Shown here piece by piece: positions 55,348 through 64,000 of a DNA stretch of 64,000 nucleotides. Every line of letters begins with the position of its first letter. Positions within the stretch are counted from its first letter, which is position 1. The position numbers and the translations under genes were made by a program. The notes under the pieces are model-generated. The model saw only the letters and a program-made list of their open reading frames with translations, did not search any database and was not told the origin of the DNA. The DNA comes from JACQXM01 sp964569425 (GTDB taxonomy: Bacteria; Planctomycetota; Phycisphaerae; UBA1845), in the NCBI GenBank assembly GCA_964569425.1, contig CAZMVD010000008.1, forward strand, positions 3,199-67,198, written 5' to 3'.

Positions 55348-55775
55348 CCTCGTTCGCGCCGAATGACGGCTTTCTTCGGCGAACGGCCGGAAAGCGCTAT
55401 ATCAAGAATGGCGTCGTCGGTTGGGAAGCATTCAAGCCGCGAGAGGGGGAAGACGGCCTTTCGTTTACTTATCAATCGCCGTCCCTTCAGTCACCTGAAG
55501 GAATTCGTAGTTTCCAATTGGACAAGGTACTTCCTTCGGGAGACCTTCCCGGCATCTGCAAACTGACCTATTCCAATCTTGCGGTCGGGCTTTCACCTCC
55601 CCTTCTACCGAGATTCAAGATGGACCTTGATGATGCGAAATACGGCGCCCTGCATTGTCTAACAGAGTTGCCCCAGGACCAGGAACAAATGGAGGCCATG
55701 GCTCAGCTCGCGTCGAGGAACACTGATTCGGGACTTCCTATCCCGTTTGTTCCCAAGGAAAAACGAATTGCGTGA
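55344..55775 (+). CDS. Unknown protein, third gene of the cassette
   Basis: 143 residues, soluble. The start overlaps the previous stop by four bases (ATGA), so translation is coupled. The N-terminus TSFAPNDGFLRRTAG and the C-terminal helix EQMEAMAQLASRN are the only visible features. The tail overlaps the convergent minus-strand gene by 38 bases. No function is proposed. Confidence 0.65.
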   Translation: MTSFAPNDGFLRRTAGKRYIKNGVVGWEAFKPREGEDGLSFTYQSPSLQSPEGIRSFQLDKVLPSGDLPGICKLTYSNLAVGLSPPLLPRFKMDLDDAKYGALHCLTELPQDQEQMEAMAQLASRNTDSGLPIPFVPKEKRIA

Positions 55776-56427
55776 ACCAACCAGAGCGGTGTTGGGCCGC
55801 GTCCGCTCTATCATGCCCCCCGTCATCCGGCCAGCCCATGCGGGAACGGCTCTCATCCAGCTGCCGAAACCGCGCCAGGTCCATCCGCACCGAATCCCGC
55901 GGATGGTGCCCCGGGGCCCCTGCCGCGCAGCGCCAGTCGCCACGCGTGAACTTCGTTTTGAACGGTGGGTCTTCGTCCACCGTGAATTGTACCACCACGT
56001 TCGCGCCTGCCGGAATCATCTGCCGCAGCCGATACCGAAAAGTCGGTTCCGCCACCCGCATGGTGAACGTCTCGCCCCGCGTCACGTTGCCGGCCGTCCA
56101 GCCGATGTTCGCCCGGTAGCTCCGTTTCGGTTTCTCCAACTCCTCCGGCATATCGCACACGATGCGCAGCAGCGTTCCCGCCGGCTTGCTGGCGGGTGCG
56201 GGTTCAATCGCCGCCGGAATCGCTTCCGGCGGTAACCTTGTGCCGCAACCCAAACCACCCATCCCGATTCCCCCGATCAGCGCGAGCAATGGCGGTAGGC
56301 TGGTACGGCTCCGAAGGCGCTGAGGCGGCAGACCGCGCCGGGCATGATTCGACGTTGGGCGCTCGGGCGGCGCGGTACTTCGTTCTGCAAGCATGCCGGT
56401 TCCGAAGGCGCGTGGATGGTTCTTCAT
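55738..56427 (-). CDS. Hypothetical lipoprotein (start and end uncertain)
   Basis: A frame of 229 residues with a plausible lipoprotein signal (LPPLLALIGGIGMGGLGCG), a Pro-rich linker and a beta-rich domain (TLLRIVCDMPEELEKP, FTMRVAEPTFRYRL, VVVQFTVDEDPPF). The last roughly 60 residues are Arg/Asp/Gly-rich and lose the protein-like pattern, so a frameshift or a wrong end is possible. The first residues may also be non-coding. Confidence 0.45.
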   Translation of the reverse strand: MKNHPRAFGTGMLAERSTAPPERPTSNHARRGLPPQRLRSRTSLPPLLALIGGIGMGGLGCGTRLPPEAIPAAIEPAPASKPAGTLLRIVCDMPEELEKPKRSYRANIGWTAGNVTRGETFTMRVAEPTFRYRLRQMIPAGANVVVQFTVDEDPPFKTKFTRGDWRCAAGAPGHHPRDSVRMDLARFRQLDESRSRMGWPDDGGHDRADAAQHRSGWFTQFVFPWEQTG

Positions 56428-56686
56428 GACGTTACACCCAAGAAAGCATGTCCTTTCGGGGATTGAGCCTCAGGGGCCGCTGCACCAGCCCCCGAGATCC
56501 CTGTGGGTTAGACGGTTATCGCTTGAATTGGTTCCCGAATCGTGCAGGCGTTTCCCGATTCGCAATCGGGCCCAAGAGGTGTGATCACGGGCCGGCGCAC
56601 GGGACGCTGAACACTTACGCCGATTCGGGTCGGACCAACGGAGCGGATGACTAGCGGCCCGTTGGAACAAGTTGTCGGTGGGACGA

Positions 56687-57760
56687 TTACCTGGTGGCTG
56701 CCTGGAGTTCTTTGCACTTGGTGTAGAAAGCGAGCGTGTCGGCGGCCTGGCGACCTGCTTCTTCGCCTGCGGCGGCGATGGCCTCCTTCTGCAATTCGAT
56801 GGCCCGGTCCAGTGCCCCCACCTGGTAGAGCGCCTGCGCGTAAGCCGCGGTGATCATCGGGTCTTTGCGGTCCGAAGCCTCGTAGCCGGCTTTGGCCGCT
56901 TCGATGGCCAAGTCCGGCACTCGGGCGCCCAGGTCCTCGATGCTGCATAGCACGGTGGCCAGCCGCAGCATGACCGTGGCGCTGTTCTTCTGCGTGGCGA
57001 TGTGCTCGCTGACGAAGCGGCGGAACTGTTCGGCGTCGCGCGTTTCGTTGACGTAAATCTGGGTGAGCACGTCCATGGCGTCCATGTTGCCGGGGTCGAG
57101 TTTGAGAATGCCGATCAGGCCGTCCCACACCTTGGAAAACTCGCCACGCTGCACGTAGGTGAAAAGCTCCTGGAAGCGGCGCTGCACTTCGCGTTCGGTT
57201 TCCGCAGCCTTTTTGGCGGATTCCGCGTCGTACTTGCCGGCGACGAGCTGAGCGACGATATCTTCCATCGCCGGGTCGAGTGGACTGCCGTGCCAAGCCA
57301 CCTTGCCGTCTTTGCCCACGAGGTAGGCGTACGGGATGCCGGGAATGCCGGTGCTGGCGAGGTACGCGGTGGTGGTGCGTTCGTCGCGGTCCATGGCCAC
57401 GTGATAGATCATGCCGGCGCCGTGCTCCTTCACGAAGCGCTTCACGGCGGACACGGTATTGCCGCGGTCATCGGCGGAGGTGACGCCGATGATTGCCAAT
57501 TCGTTCTTGAAGCGGTTTTGAATCTTGTTGAGGACGGGCACGCTGATTTTGCACGGCGGGCACCAGGTGGCCCAGAATTCGACCATGTAGATCTTCTTGC
57601 CGATGTCCTTGGCGAAATCGATCGGCTCGCCCTGAACCCATTCGGCGATGGCGAGCGCGGGGGCCTTGTCGCCCACGTTGAGCGCCAGCGCGGGCGCCGC
57701 GGCAGCGCCCACTCCCAAGACGATCGCCCAAGCGAACCGTGATACCAAGCCGTTTTTCAT
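56687..57760 (-). CDS. TlpA-like thioredoxin with TPR-like tail
   Basis: 357 residues, exported (signal peptide to about residue 27, APALA). The thioredoxin-like domain has the active site Trp-Cys67-Pro-Pro-Cys70 in FWATWCPPCK and the cis-Pro loop GIPGIPYAYLV. The C-terminal 170 residues form helical repeats (AESAKKAAETE, LKLDPGNMDAMDVL, DLAIEAAKAGYEASDR). It probably reduces disulfides in the periplasm, for example in cytochrome c maturation. GGGAG about 10 nt upstream. Confidence 0.87.
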   Translation of the reverse strand: MKNGLVSRFAWAIVLGVGAAAAPALALNVGDKAPALAIAEWVQGEPIDFAKDIGKKIYMVEFWATWCPPCKISVPVLNKIQNRFKNELAIIGVTSADDRGNTVSAVKRFVKEHGAGMIYHVAMDRDERTTTAYLASTGIPGIPYAYLVGKDGKVAWHGSPLDPAMEDIVAQLVAGKYDAESAKKAAETEREVQRRFQELFTYVQRGEFSKVWDGLIGILKLDPGNMDAMDVLTQIYVNETRDAEQFRRFVSEHIATQKNSATVMLRLATVLCSIEDLGARVPDLAIEAAKAGYEASDRKDPMITAAYAQALYQVGALDRAIELQKEAIAAAGEEAGRQAADTLAFYTKCKELQAATR

Positions 57761-57959
57761 ACGATGCCATCTCCCCGAGGGCGGTGCCCCGCTCATTCCC
57801 TAGACCCTAAGCCGACGAGTTCGGCGGCGGCGCGGCGCCCCTGCCCGATGCTGTTATACTCGAAATCGGCCCTTATGGTTCATCGGCCGGCGTATGAACC
57901 GGCGTGGCCGGCACCCCGGCATACCTCTGCGCGGCCCGCACGCGGGCGGCTCGTGTCGT

Positions 57960-59141
57960 TCACCCCGCCGCGACCGCTTTCCGCGCCCCGCGCAGTTTCT
58001 TCAGCCGGGCGCAGGCGTCCTGCAGGACCGGCATTTCCTTGGCGAAGCAGAAGCGCAATTGATCGTCGCCGTCGGCGGGGTTCCGGTAAAAGGCAGACCC
58101 GGGCACGGTGGCCACGCCCACCTGTTCGAGGATGGACTCGGTGGCGGCCACGGCGCCGGGCCAGCGGCCCTTTTCGAAGGCCGCGAGCATGTAGTAGCTG
58201 CCGTCGGGCACGAATGGCGAAAAACCGATGTCGCGCAGAGTGTCGGCGAGCAGGTCGCGCTTGGCCAGGTAGTCGGCGCGCATTTGATCATAATAAGAAT
58301 CCGGCAGTTCCATGCCGGCTACGATGCCATGCTGCAAGGGCGCCGGAGCGCAGATGTACAGCAAATCGTTGACCACCGCCATGCGGTCGATGAGCGCGGC
58401 CGGGCCCACCGAATAGCCCACCCGCCAGCCGGTGACCGCGTAGGTCTTGGATGCGCCGCTCATGGTGATGGTACGCGCTTTGGCCTCGGGAAAGCCGCCG
58501 ATGCTGACGTGGGGCACGCCGTAGGTGATGTATTCGTAGATTTCGTCGGTGGCGATCCAGACGTCGTGCTGTTTGGCCAGCGCTGCGATCTGCCGCAGCT
58601 CCGCCTCGGTGAACACCTTGCCGGAGGGGTTGGCGGGGGTGGTGATGACGATCATGCGGGTGCGCTCGGTGAAGGCCGCGGCTAGCTCTGCGGGATCGTA
58701 GTGCCACTCGGGCGGTACGAGATCGACAAATTTCACCGTGACCCCGAAAAGCTTGAGCAGGTTCACGTGGTAGGAGTAAAAGGGCGAGAAGACAACGGCT
58801 TCGTCGCCGGCGTTGAGCGTGGCGAGCACGGCGCAGGCGAAGGAGCCGGCCGAGCCGACGTTGACGGCCACCTCGGTTTCCGGATCGCACGTGATGCCAT
58901 TGAAGGCGTGCATTTTGCGCGCGATGACTTTGCGCAGCTCGATGATGCCGCGCAGGTTGGTGTAGCTGGCATGGTCGGCGTCGATGGCCCGTTTGGCCGC
59001 CTGTTTGACCTCGGGCGGGGCGGGCTGGTCGCACACGCCCTGCGAAAGGTTAACGCCTTTCATGGCGGCACAAATGGCCGAAAAACGGCGGATGTCCGAC
59101 TGTCGGATCGACTGCACGCGCTGCGCAAAGGGCTTGTTCAC
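57960..59141 (-). CDS. Class I/II pyridoxal-phosphate aminotransferase
   Basis: 393 residues. PLP-binding Lys232 is in SGASKTYAVTGWRVGY; Asn171, Asp199 and Tyr202 (TTPANPSGKV and ATDEIYEY) and the C-terminal substrate Arg in LRFCFAK complete the active site. The N-terminus NLSQGVCDQPAPPEV is of the aspartate/kynurenine/methionine-type fold I group; the substrate is not fixed. The GTG at 59141 has CAGGAG about 9 nt upstream. Divergent from the leucine-degradation-like operon. Confidence 0.9.
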   Translation of the reverse strand: MNKPFAQRVQSIRQSDIRRFSAICAAMKGVNLSQGVCDQPAPPEVKQAAKRAIDADHASYTNLRGIIELRKVIARKMHAFNGITCDPETEVAVNVGSAGSFACAVLATLNAGDEAVVFSPFYSYHVNLLKLFGVTVKFVDLVPPEWHYDPAELAAAFTERTRMIVITTPANPSGKVFTEAELRQIAALAKQHDVWIATDEIYEYITYGVPHVSIGGFPEAKARTITMSGASKTYAVTGWRVGYSVGPAALIDRMAVVNDLLYICAPAPLQHGIVAGMELPDSYYDQMRADYLAKRDLLADTLRDIGFSPFVPDGSYYMLAAFEKGRWPGAVAATESILEQVGVATVPGSAFYRNPADGDDQLRFCFAKEMPVLQDACARLKKLRGARKAVAAG

Positions 59142-59393
59142 CGGTTGGCTCCTGTCGTCTGGCCCCCCGCGGGAATCCGTTCCCGCCGAACGGTTTGCGA
59201 GTATACGCTTTGGCGGCGGCGGACACAATTGAATCTTGTGGGGCGCGGGATGGGCGCGAGGGGACCCCACACCGTCGGAACAAGCCTCATGGGCACCGTG
59301 TCGTTATCGCGGCCGGCGCGAGAAACTGGTAAGGTCTTGTGCCGCTGACGGGCGGTGTGGCCGTGGCAGGGAGCCGTAGGGCCGGGAGGTGCT

Positions 59394-60179
59394 ATGTCAT
59401 CGTTTGTTCGTCAATCAGTAGAGCAGGGCATAGACATGGTGACCCTGGCCCGCGCTGAGCTGCACAACGCCTTCAACGAGGTGGTGATTGCGGAGCTGAC
59501 CGAGGCGTTCGCAGAAGTCGGTCGGCGCGACGACGTCCGCGTGGTGGTGCTGGCGGGGGAGGGAAAGAGCTTCTGCGCCGGGGCGGACGTGAACTGGATG
59601 AAGCGAATGGTGGGCTACTCCTTCGACGAGAACGTGGCGGACGCCATGGCCATGGCGCGGATGCTGCGCACCATTCGCGAATGCCCCAAGCCGGTGATCG
59701 CGCGGGTGCACGGGGCGGCGATCGGCGGGGGGGTGGGGCTGGTGGCGGCGTGCGACATGGCCGCGGCGGTGGAGTCGGCAGTGTTTTCCCTCAGCGAGGT
59801 CAAGCTGGGGATCATCCCCGCGGTGATTTCGCCCTTTGTGCTGGAGAAGATCGGCCCCGGACAGGCGCGGCGGTATGCCTTGACGGCGGAGCGCTTCAGC
59901 GCGGCCGAGGCGCAGCGCATCGGCCTGGTCCACGAGGTGTTCCCGACGGCCGAGGCGATGGATGGATGGATCGCCCAGACCTGCGACACGCTCAAGGCCA
60001 ACGGCCCGGCGGCGCTGGCCGAGGCGAAGCGGATACTCACGGAAGTGGGGGGTGTGAACTGGGACGAGGTGCAGGCGAAGACGGCGGAGCGGATCGCGCG
60101 CGTGCGCGTCTCTCCAGAGGGGCAGGAAGGGCTGAAGGCGTTTCTCGAAAAGCGCACGTCCGGGTGGCACAAGACCTGA
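59394..60179 (+). CDS. Enoyl-CoA hydratase, probably methylglutaconyl-CoA hydratase
   Basis: 261 residues, crotonase fold. The oxyanion hole segments are FCAGADVNWMKRM and HGAAIGGGVGLVAACD, with the catalytic Glu in SEVKLGIIPAVISPF. ADVNWMKRM is typical of the LiuC/AtuE methylglutaconyl-CoA hydratases (EC 4.2.1.18), and the following biotin carboxylase, carrier and HMG-CoA lyase support leucine degradation. GGGAGG directly upstream fixes the ATG. Confidence 0.87.
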   Translation: MSSFVRQSVEQGIDMVTLARAELHNAFNEVVIAELTEAFAEVGRRDDVRVVVLAGEGKSFCAGADVNWMKRMVGYSFDENVADAMAMARMLRTIRECPKPVIARVHGAAIGGGVGLVAACDMAAAVESAVFSLSEVKLGIIPAVISPFVLEKIGPGQARRYALTAERFSAAEAQRIGLVHEVFPTAEAMDGWIAQTCDTLKANGPAALAEAKRILTEVGGVNWDEVQAKTAERIARVRVSPEGQEGLKAFLEKRTSGWHKT

Positions 60180-60181
60180 AG

Positions 60182-60250
60182 AAACGCCGAAACGCCGAAA
60201 CGCCGAAAGCCGAAACGCCGAAACGCGGAAATCCGAAACTTCGAAAGTCG
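60182..60250. repeat. Short tandem repeat, 8-base AAACGCCG units
   Basis: About nine 7- to 8-base units, the first three perfect AAACGCCG, then decaying variants (AAAGCCG, AAACGCGG, AAATCCG, AAACTTCG). It lies between the hydratase and the biotin carboxylase. Too short and unspaced to be CRISPR. Confidence 0.8.
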
Positions 60251-60382
60251 CATCCACCGACGTAATTGCCAGGACAGAGAAAATGGCGCTGCGTCCCACG
60301 TTGGCCCTTGCCGAACGTTTTCGACAACTCATTCGCCATTCGCTATTCTGCCTTCGCTTTTTCCCTGATGCCGGTGCCGACC

Positions 60383-61885
60383 ATGATCAGAAAAATCCTA
60401 ATCGCCAACCGCGGCGAGATTGCCGTGCGGATCGCGGGCACGCTTCAGCAGATGGGCGTGACGGCGGCGGCGGTGTATTCGGAGCCGGATCGCCGGGCGC
60501 TGCACGTGCAGGCGGCCGACGAGGCCTATCCGCTGGAGGGGCAGACCTCCGCGGAGACCTATTTGCGCGGCGATAAGATCATCGAGATCGCGCAGCGGCA
60601 TGGTTGCGACGCGATCCACCCCGGCTACGGGTTTCTATCGGAAAACGCCGGCTTCGCCCAGGCGTGCCGCGATGCGGGCATCACCTTTATCGGCCCTGCG
60701 CCGGACGTGATCCGCGCCATGGGCGACAAGATCACGGCCAAACAGGCGTTTGTGGCCGCGGGGGTGCCGGTGGTTCCCGGCTGGTCGGGCGACGGACACG
60801 AGAGCGCGGATGCCATCGCGCGTGAGGCGGTGCGCATCGGCTTTCCGGTGCTCATCAAGGCGGCGGCGGGGGGCGGCGGCAAGGGCATGCGCGTGGTGGA
60901 AAGTGCCGCGGAGCTGCGCGGCGCGGTCGAGGCGGCGCAGCGCGAAGCAAAGGCCGCCTTCGGCGATGGACGTGTTTTTCTGGAGAAGTTCATCCGCCGC
61001 CCGCGGCACGTGGAAATCCAGATTTTCGGCGACGCGCACGGCAACGTCGTGCACCTGTTCGAACGTGAGTGTTCCATCCAGCGGCGGCACCAGAAGATCA
61101 TCGAGGAAACGCCCTCGCCCGCGTTGACCGCGGCGCTGCGCGCGGAAATGGGGGCGGCGGCGGTGAAAGCCGCGAAGGCGATCGGCTACACCAACGCGGG
61201 GACCGTCGAGTTCATGGTCGACGATGCGGGGCACTTTTATTTTCTGGAAGTCAACACGCGGCTCCAGGTCGAGCACCCGGTGACGGAGATGGTTACCGGG
61301 CATGATCTGGTGCGGGCACAGGTGCTGGTGGCGGCCGGCGAGCCGCTGCCGTTCACGCAGCAGGATCTCCGCCAGGAAGGGCACGCGCTCGAATGCCGCA
61401 TCTACGCCGAGGACGCCGCCCGCGGCTTTCTGCCGGCGACGGGAACCCTCGAGCGTTATCGTCCGCCGGCCGGTCCGGGCATTCGAGTGGACAGCGGCGT
61501 GTACGAAGGGGCGGCGGTGAGCGTTTTCTACGATCCGCAACTGGCGAAGCTGATTGTGTGGGAGCGCACGCGCGACGCGGCCATTCGCCGCATGGCGTGG
61601 GCATTGCGACGTTACGTGGTACTGGGCGTGACGACCAACATCGAGTTTCTGCAGTCGCTGATCGACCATCCGGAGTTGCGCGCCGGGCGTTTGCACACGC
61701 AGTTCTTGGACGAGCATGACGTGCCGACAAGCGCCGCCGATGGCCCGGACGAAGCGCTCATTGCCGGCGCGCTGGCGATGCGTTTCGGTGAGGTCGCACG
61801 GGCGAGTCAGGATGGTCGGGCTGAGGGAGCCCGCGCGTCGGATGCCAACCCATGGCACGAGGCGCGCGCCTGGAGGACCATCTGA
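60383..61885 (+). CDS. Biotin carboxylase subunit (methylcrotonyl-/acyl-CoA carboxylase)
   Basis: 500 residues, ATP-grasp fold. MIRKILIANRGEIAVRI opens the protein; HPGYGFLSENAGFA, the Gly-rich ATP loop KAAAGGGGKGMRVV, ERECSIQRRHQKIIEE and FLEVNTRLQVEHPVTEM follow. It carboxylates biotin on the carrier encoded next. With the hydratase and HMG-CoA lyase around it, 3-methylcrotonyl-CoA carboxylase of leucine breakdown is likeliest. The beta (carboxyltransferase) subunit is not in the window. Its stop overlaps the carrier start. Confidence 0.93.
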   Translation: MIRKILIANRGEIAVRIAGTLQQMGVTAAAVYSEPDRRALHVQAADEAYPLEGQTSAETYLRGDKIIEIAQRHGCDAIHPGYGFLSENAGFAQACRDAGITFIGPAPDVIRAMGDKITAKQAFVAAGVPVVPGWSGDGHESADAIAREAVRIGFPVLIKAAAGGGGKGMRVVESAAELRGAVEAAQREAKAAFGDGRVFLEKFIRRPRHVEIQIFGDAHGNVVHLFERECSIQRRHQKIIEETPSPALTAALRAEMGAAAVKAAKAIGYTNAGTVEFMVDDAGHFYFLEVNTRLQVEHPVTEMVTGHDLVRAQVLVAAGEPLPFTQQDLRQEGHALECRIYAEDAARGFLPATGTLERYRPPAGPGIRVDSGVYEGAAVSVFYDPQLAKLIVWERTRDAAIRRMAWALRRYVVLGVTTNIEFLQSLIDHPELRAGRLHTQFLDEHDVPTSAADGPDEALIAGALAMRFGEVARASQDGRAEGARASDANPWHEARAWRTI

Positions 61886-62418
61886 TGCAGCGCGTCCATT
61901 TCCAGTTTCCCGGTCGCGCCGCGCCGGTCGAGGTGGCGCTGGAGCGCGGCGACAGCGACGGCGCGTTTCACGCGCGGATCGGCGAACATCGTTCGAGCGT
62001 GGCGGTGGAGTGGACCGGGCCGCAGCAGGGCTTCGTGCGCGTCGGCGGGCGGGTGCTGGCGTTTCACGCGCTGGTGCGGAAGGGCGTGGTGGAGGTGTGG
62101 ATGGCGGGCCGCCGTATTGCGCTGGAGGTTATCGACCGCAGCGCGCGGCGGGTGCGGGGCGGCGCGGGGCGCGAGGCGCTGGCCGACGTGATCGCGGCCA
62201 TGCCCGGTACCGTGCTGCGCATCGACGTGAAGTCGGGTGATGGGTTCGCGGCCCACCAGCCGCTGGTGGTGATGGAATCCATGAAGATGGAAATGACACT
62301 CACCGCGCCGCACCCTGGCCGGGTGAAGGCCGTCCGCTGCCAGGTCGGCCAACTCGTGGATATGGGTGCCGTGCTGATCGAAGTGGAGCCGGTGAAAGCC
62401 GATGCCGATCTGGCCTGA
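61885..62418 (+). CDS. Biotin carboxyl carrier protein
   Basis: 177 residues. The C-terminal biotinyl domain carries the motif MESMKMEM, with Lys134 the biotinylation site, in LVVMESMKMEMTLTAP. The N-terminal 90 residues are beta-rich and may dock to the carboxylase. In many relatives this domain is fused to the biotin carboxylase; here it is separate, translationally coupled (TGATG) to it and overlapping the lyase by 17 bases. TGGAGGA is the ribosome binding site. Confidence 0.9.
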   Translation: MQRVHFQFPGRAAPVEVALERGDSDGAFHARIGEHRSSVAVEWTGPQQGFVRVGGRVLAFHALVRKGVVEVWMAGRRIALEVIDRSARRVRGGAGREALADVIAAMPGTVLRIDVKSGDGFAAHQPLVVMESMKMEMTLTAPHPGRVKAVRCQVGQLVDMGAVLIEVEPVKADADLA

Positions 62419-63319
62419 GCGCGTCAAGATCGTGGAAGTGGGCCCGCGCGACGGGTTGCAGAATGAGCACACGCCCGTGTCCACCGAACGCAAGGTCGCG
62501 TTTATCCGCAAGCTGGTCGAGGCGGGCCTGAAGCACGTCGAGGCGACTTCGTTCGTTCATCCGCAGGCCGTGCCGCAACTGGCCGATGCCGCCGAAGTGG
62601 TGGCCGCGCTGCCCGAGGCCGAGGGCGTCGAATACGCCGCCCTTGTGCCCAACGAACGCGGGCTGGAGCGGGCGCTGGCCGCGGGGGTACGGCGCGTGGC
62701 GGTGTTCACGGCTGCGTCGGAGTCCTTCGTGCAGAAGAACATCCGCATGAGCATCGCCGAATCATTGGCGTTGTTTGGCGGCATGATTCGCACCGCGTTG
62801 TCCGCGGGGGTGAGCGTGCGCGGCTATGTATCCACTTGTTTCGTGTGTCCGTTCGAGGGTGAAGTGGCCAAAGAAAAAGTGCGCGAGCTGTGCGAGTCGC
62901 TATTAGCGCTGGGGGTGGATGAGGTGGCGATCAGCGACACCATCGGCGCCGCCGCCCCGCGCGACGTGTACGAAACGGTGGGGTACCTGTTGCAAAGCGT
63001 GCCGAGTGAGCAAATTGCGCTGCACTTTCACGATACCTTTGGCACGGCGCTGGCCAACGTGTGCGCCGGGCTGGAGTTGGGCGTGACCACGTACGACGCG
63101 GCGGCCGGCGGGCTGGGCGGTTGCCCCTTCGCGCCCGGCGCGGCGGGAAACCTCGCCACCGAGGACCTGGTGTATCTGCTCGACCGTATGGGCATTGCCC
63201 ACGGGGTCGATCAAGCCAAAGTCATCGACGCAGCAGAAGTCATCGCCGCCGCCCTCGACCGGCCGTTGACCAGCAAGCAGCGGATGCGCTTGCGTGGCTC
63301 CGGCGGAGCGTGCGAATAA
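62402..63319 (+). CDS. mvaB: Hydroxymethylglutaryl-CoA lyase
   Basis: Cleaves HMG-CoA to acetoacetate and acetyl-CoA (EC 4.1.3.4), last step of leucine catabolism. The 305-residue TIM barrel has EVGPRDGLQNE with the metal Asp, EATSFVHP, HFHDTFGTALAN with the metal His residues, and the active-site Cys loop GGLGGCPFAPGAAGN. It closes the four-gene operon. Confidence 0.94.
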   Translation: MPIWPERVKIVEVGPRDGLQNEHTPVSTERKVAFIRKLVEAGLKHVEATSFVHPQAVPQLADAAEVVAALPEAEGVEYAALVPNERGLERALAAGVRRVAVFTAASESFVQKNIRMSIAESLALFGGMIRTALSAGVSVRGYVSTCFVCPFEGEVAKEKVRELCESLLALGVDEVAISDTIGAAAPRDVYETVGYLLQSVPSEQIALHFHDTFGTALANVCAGLELGVTTYDAAAGGLGGCPFAPGAAGNLATEDLVYLLDRMGIAHGVDQAKVIDAAEVIAAALDRPLTSKQRMRLRGSGGACE

Positions 63320-63511
63320 GGTCGGAGGACTCGTTCTAGACCTTGCAACAGGATCAATCGCTGGCGCCGGACCGCAATCCCAATTCGGCGAATAGGCCGA
63401 TTCACTTCGAGTCAGATTATTACCTGTGCATTCCGAGGGTCGGAGCGCGGACTGCGACGGTATTGGCGTTGTGATGCTGCGATGCCGGCGCTGTCCGCTC
63501 GATGGGCTGCG

Positions 63512-63955
63512 TTAAAAGCCTGCGACCTTCCAGGCGCCGTCCACGAAAGCGAATTGCAGAAACCAGGTATTGGCCTTGGTTTCGAAGTACACGACCGCAC
63601 GGTCACCATGCCTTTGCATGGACGTGACAAGGCGCTTTAGCGCGACCGGGTCATCCGGAAGGTCGTCGAGCATCATGGTGCGCATTTCCTGGAATTCCGT
63701 GGTTGGCTGCTGCACTTCCTGCTGAATCCTCGTGATTTGTTCTGCCGTCGCCAGCTTGGCGATGGTGTCCGCATCCATCGAACGAAGGGCGCCGAGGAAG
63801 TCGATGGCGAGCTTGGCCTGCGGACTTTCCCGGGCGTCGTCGTCGGTCAGGGTAACATCTCTGTTGCGTAGCATTAAGACTGAAACAATGATGGCCAGCG
63901 CGATGACGGCGGCCCCGGGAATTAGGGTAGGTCGCGAACCTTGAGCCAAGCTCAT
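63512..63955 (-). CDS. Membrane-anchored hypothetical protein
   Basis: 147 residues. One N-terminal hydrophobic helix (LIPGAAVIALAIIVSVLML) anchors an acidic, helical domain followed by beta strands (RAVVYFETKANTWFLQFAFV, then GAWKVAGF) that resemble the DUF4878/SnoaL-like NTF2 fold. AGGAGA lies 7 nt before the ATG. No partner gene is visible; the neighbour beyond the window edge is unknown. Confidence 0.7.
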   Translation of the reverse strand: MSLAQGSRPTLIPGAAVIALAIIVSVLMLRNRDVTLTDDDARESPQAKLAIDFLGALRSMDADTIAKLATAEQITRIQQEVQQPTTEFQEMRTMMLDDLPDDPVALKRLVTSMQRHGDRAVVYFETKANTWFLQFAFVDGAWKVAGF

Positions 63956-64000
63956 GAGAATTCTCCTATGTCTGAATGACTAGATGCAGCAAACGAACGA

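Noticed and set aside
60182..60250. Possible CRISPR
   Set aside because: Units are contiguous 8-mers without spacers and no cas genes are present.

Overview
The window is a high-GC, gene-dense stretch of bacterial chromosome, most likely from a member of the Planctomycetota. The evidence is the H-X9-DG prepilin-like tail at the left edge, thrombospondin-type-3 and Cys-rich repeat lipoproteins, FG-GAP/VCBS proteins, a TPR protein fused to an Fe(2+)-trafficking (YggX-like) domain, and a complete Tad pilus locus next to ordinary housekeeping genes. The class cannot be fixed from the sequence alone. No rRNA, tRNA, CRISPR array or insertion sequence was recognised.

Left part (1-13.4 kb): a partial prepilin-like gene, arginine deiminase (minus strand), an archaeal-type phosphoglycerate mutase/homoserine-kinase-like enzyme, the TPR-YggX fusion, a double-FHA protein, urocanate hydratase, mannose-1-phosphate guanylyltransferase, a UvrD/PcrA helicase, the selenocysteine elongation factor SelB and undecaprenyl diphosphate synthase. 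From 13.6 to 27.6 kb come a MntA/HepT-type toxin-antitoxin pair, FabI, a VCBS lipoprotein followed by a clear intrinsic terminator, tRNA adenosine deaminase plus ArsC, a repeat-rich surface lipoprotein, ispF-cysS, RDD and hypothetical lipoprotein genes, and an L,D-transpeptidase.

The main find lies directly after the L,D-transpeptidase. An AhpD-like/peroxidase-related gene is interrupted by an in-frame TGA exactly where its family carries the second Cys of the CxxC redox motif. The TGA is followed 25 nt later by a GGUC tetraloop on a 7-bp GC-rich stem, a textbook bacterial SECIS. With selB 15 kb away, this is best read as a selenoprotein with a C-x-x-U centre that ordinary gene calling would truncate.

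From 28.2 to 42.1 kb is a Tad/Flp pilus locus: two 59-aa Flp pilins, the prepilin peptidase, TadE, an intrinsic terminator, an unrelated membrane acyltransferase, a small coupled ORF, CpaB, the CpaC secretin, a TadG-like VWA protein with a large insertion, CpaE, CpaF, TadB and TadC. TadD and RcpB are not seen.

The right part (42-64 kb) holds a NUDIX-like protein, a TolB-like propeller, a beta-lactamase-fold hydrolase, a TrmB regulator with a palindromic operator candidate, Pcm, a DUF481 protein, the FtsK translocase and a compact lower-GC cassette of three unknown genes starting with a TIGR04255-like protein. These are followed by a TlpA-like thioredoxin, an aminotransferase and a leucine-catabolism-type operon (enoyl-CoA hydratase, biotin carboxylase, biotin carrier, HMG-CoA lyase). 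The window ends with a small membrane-anchored hypothetical protein.
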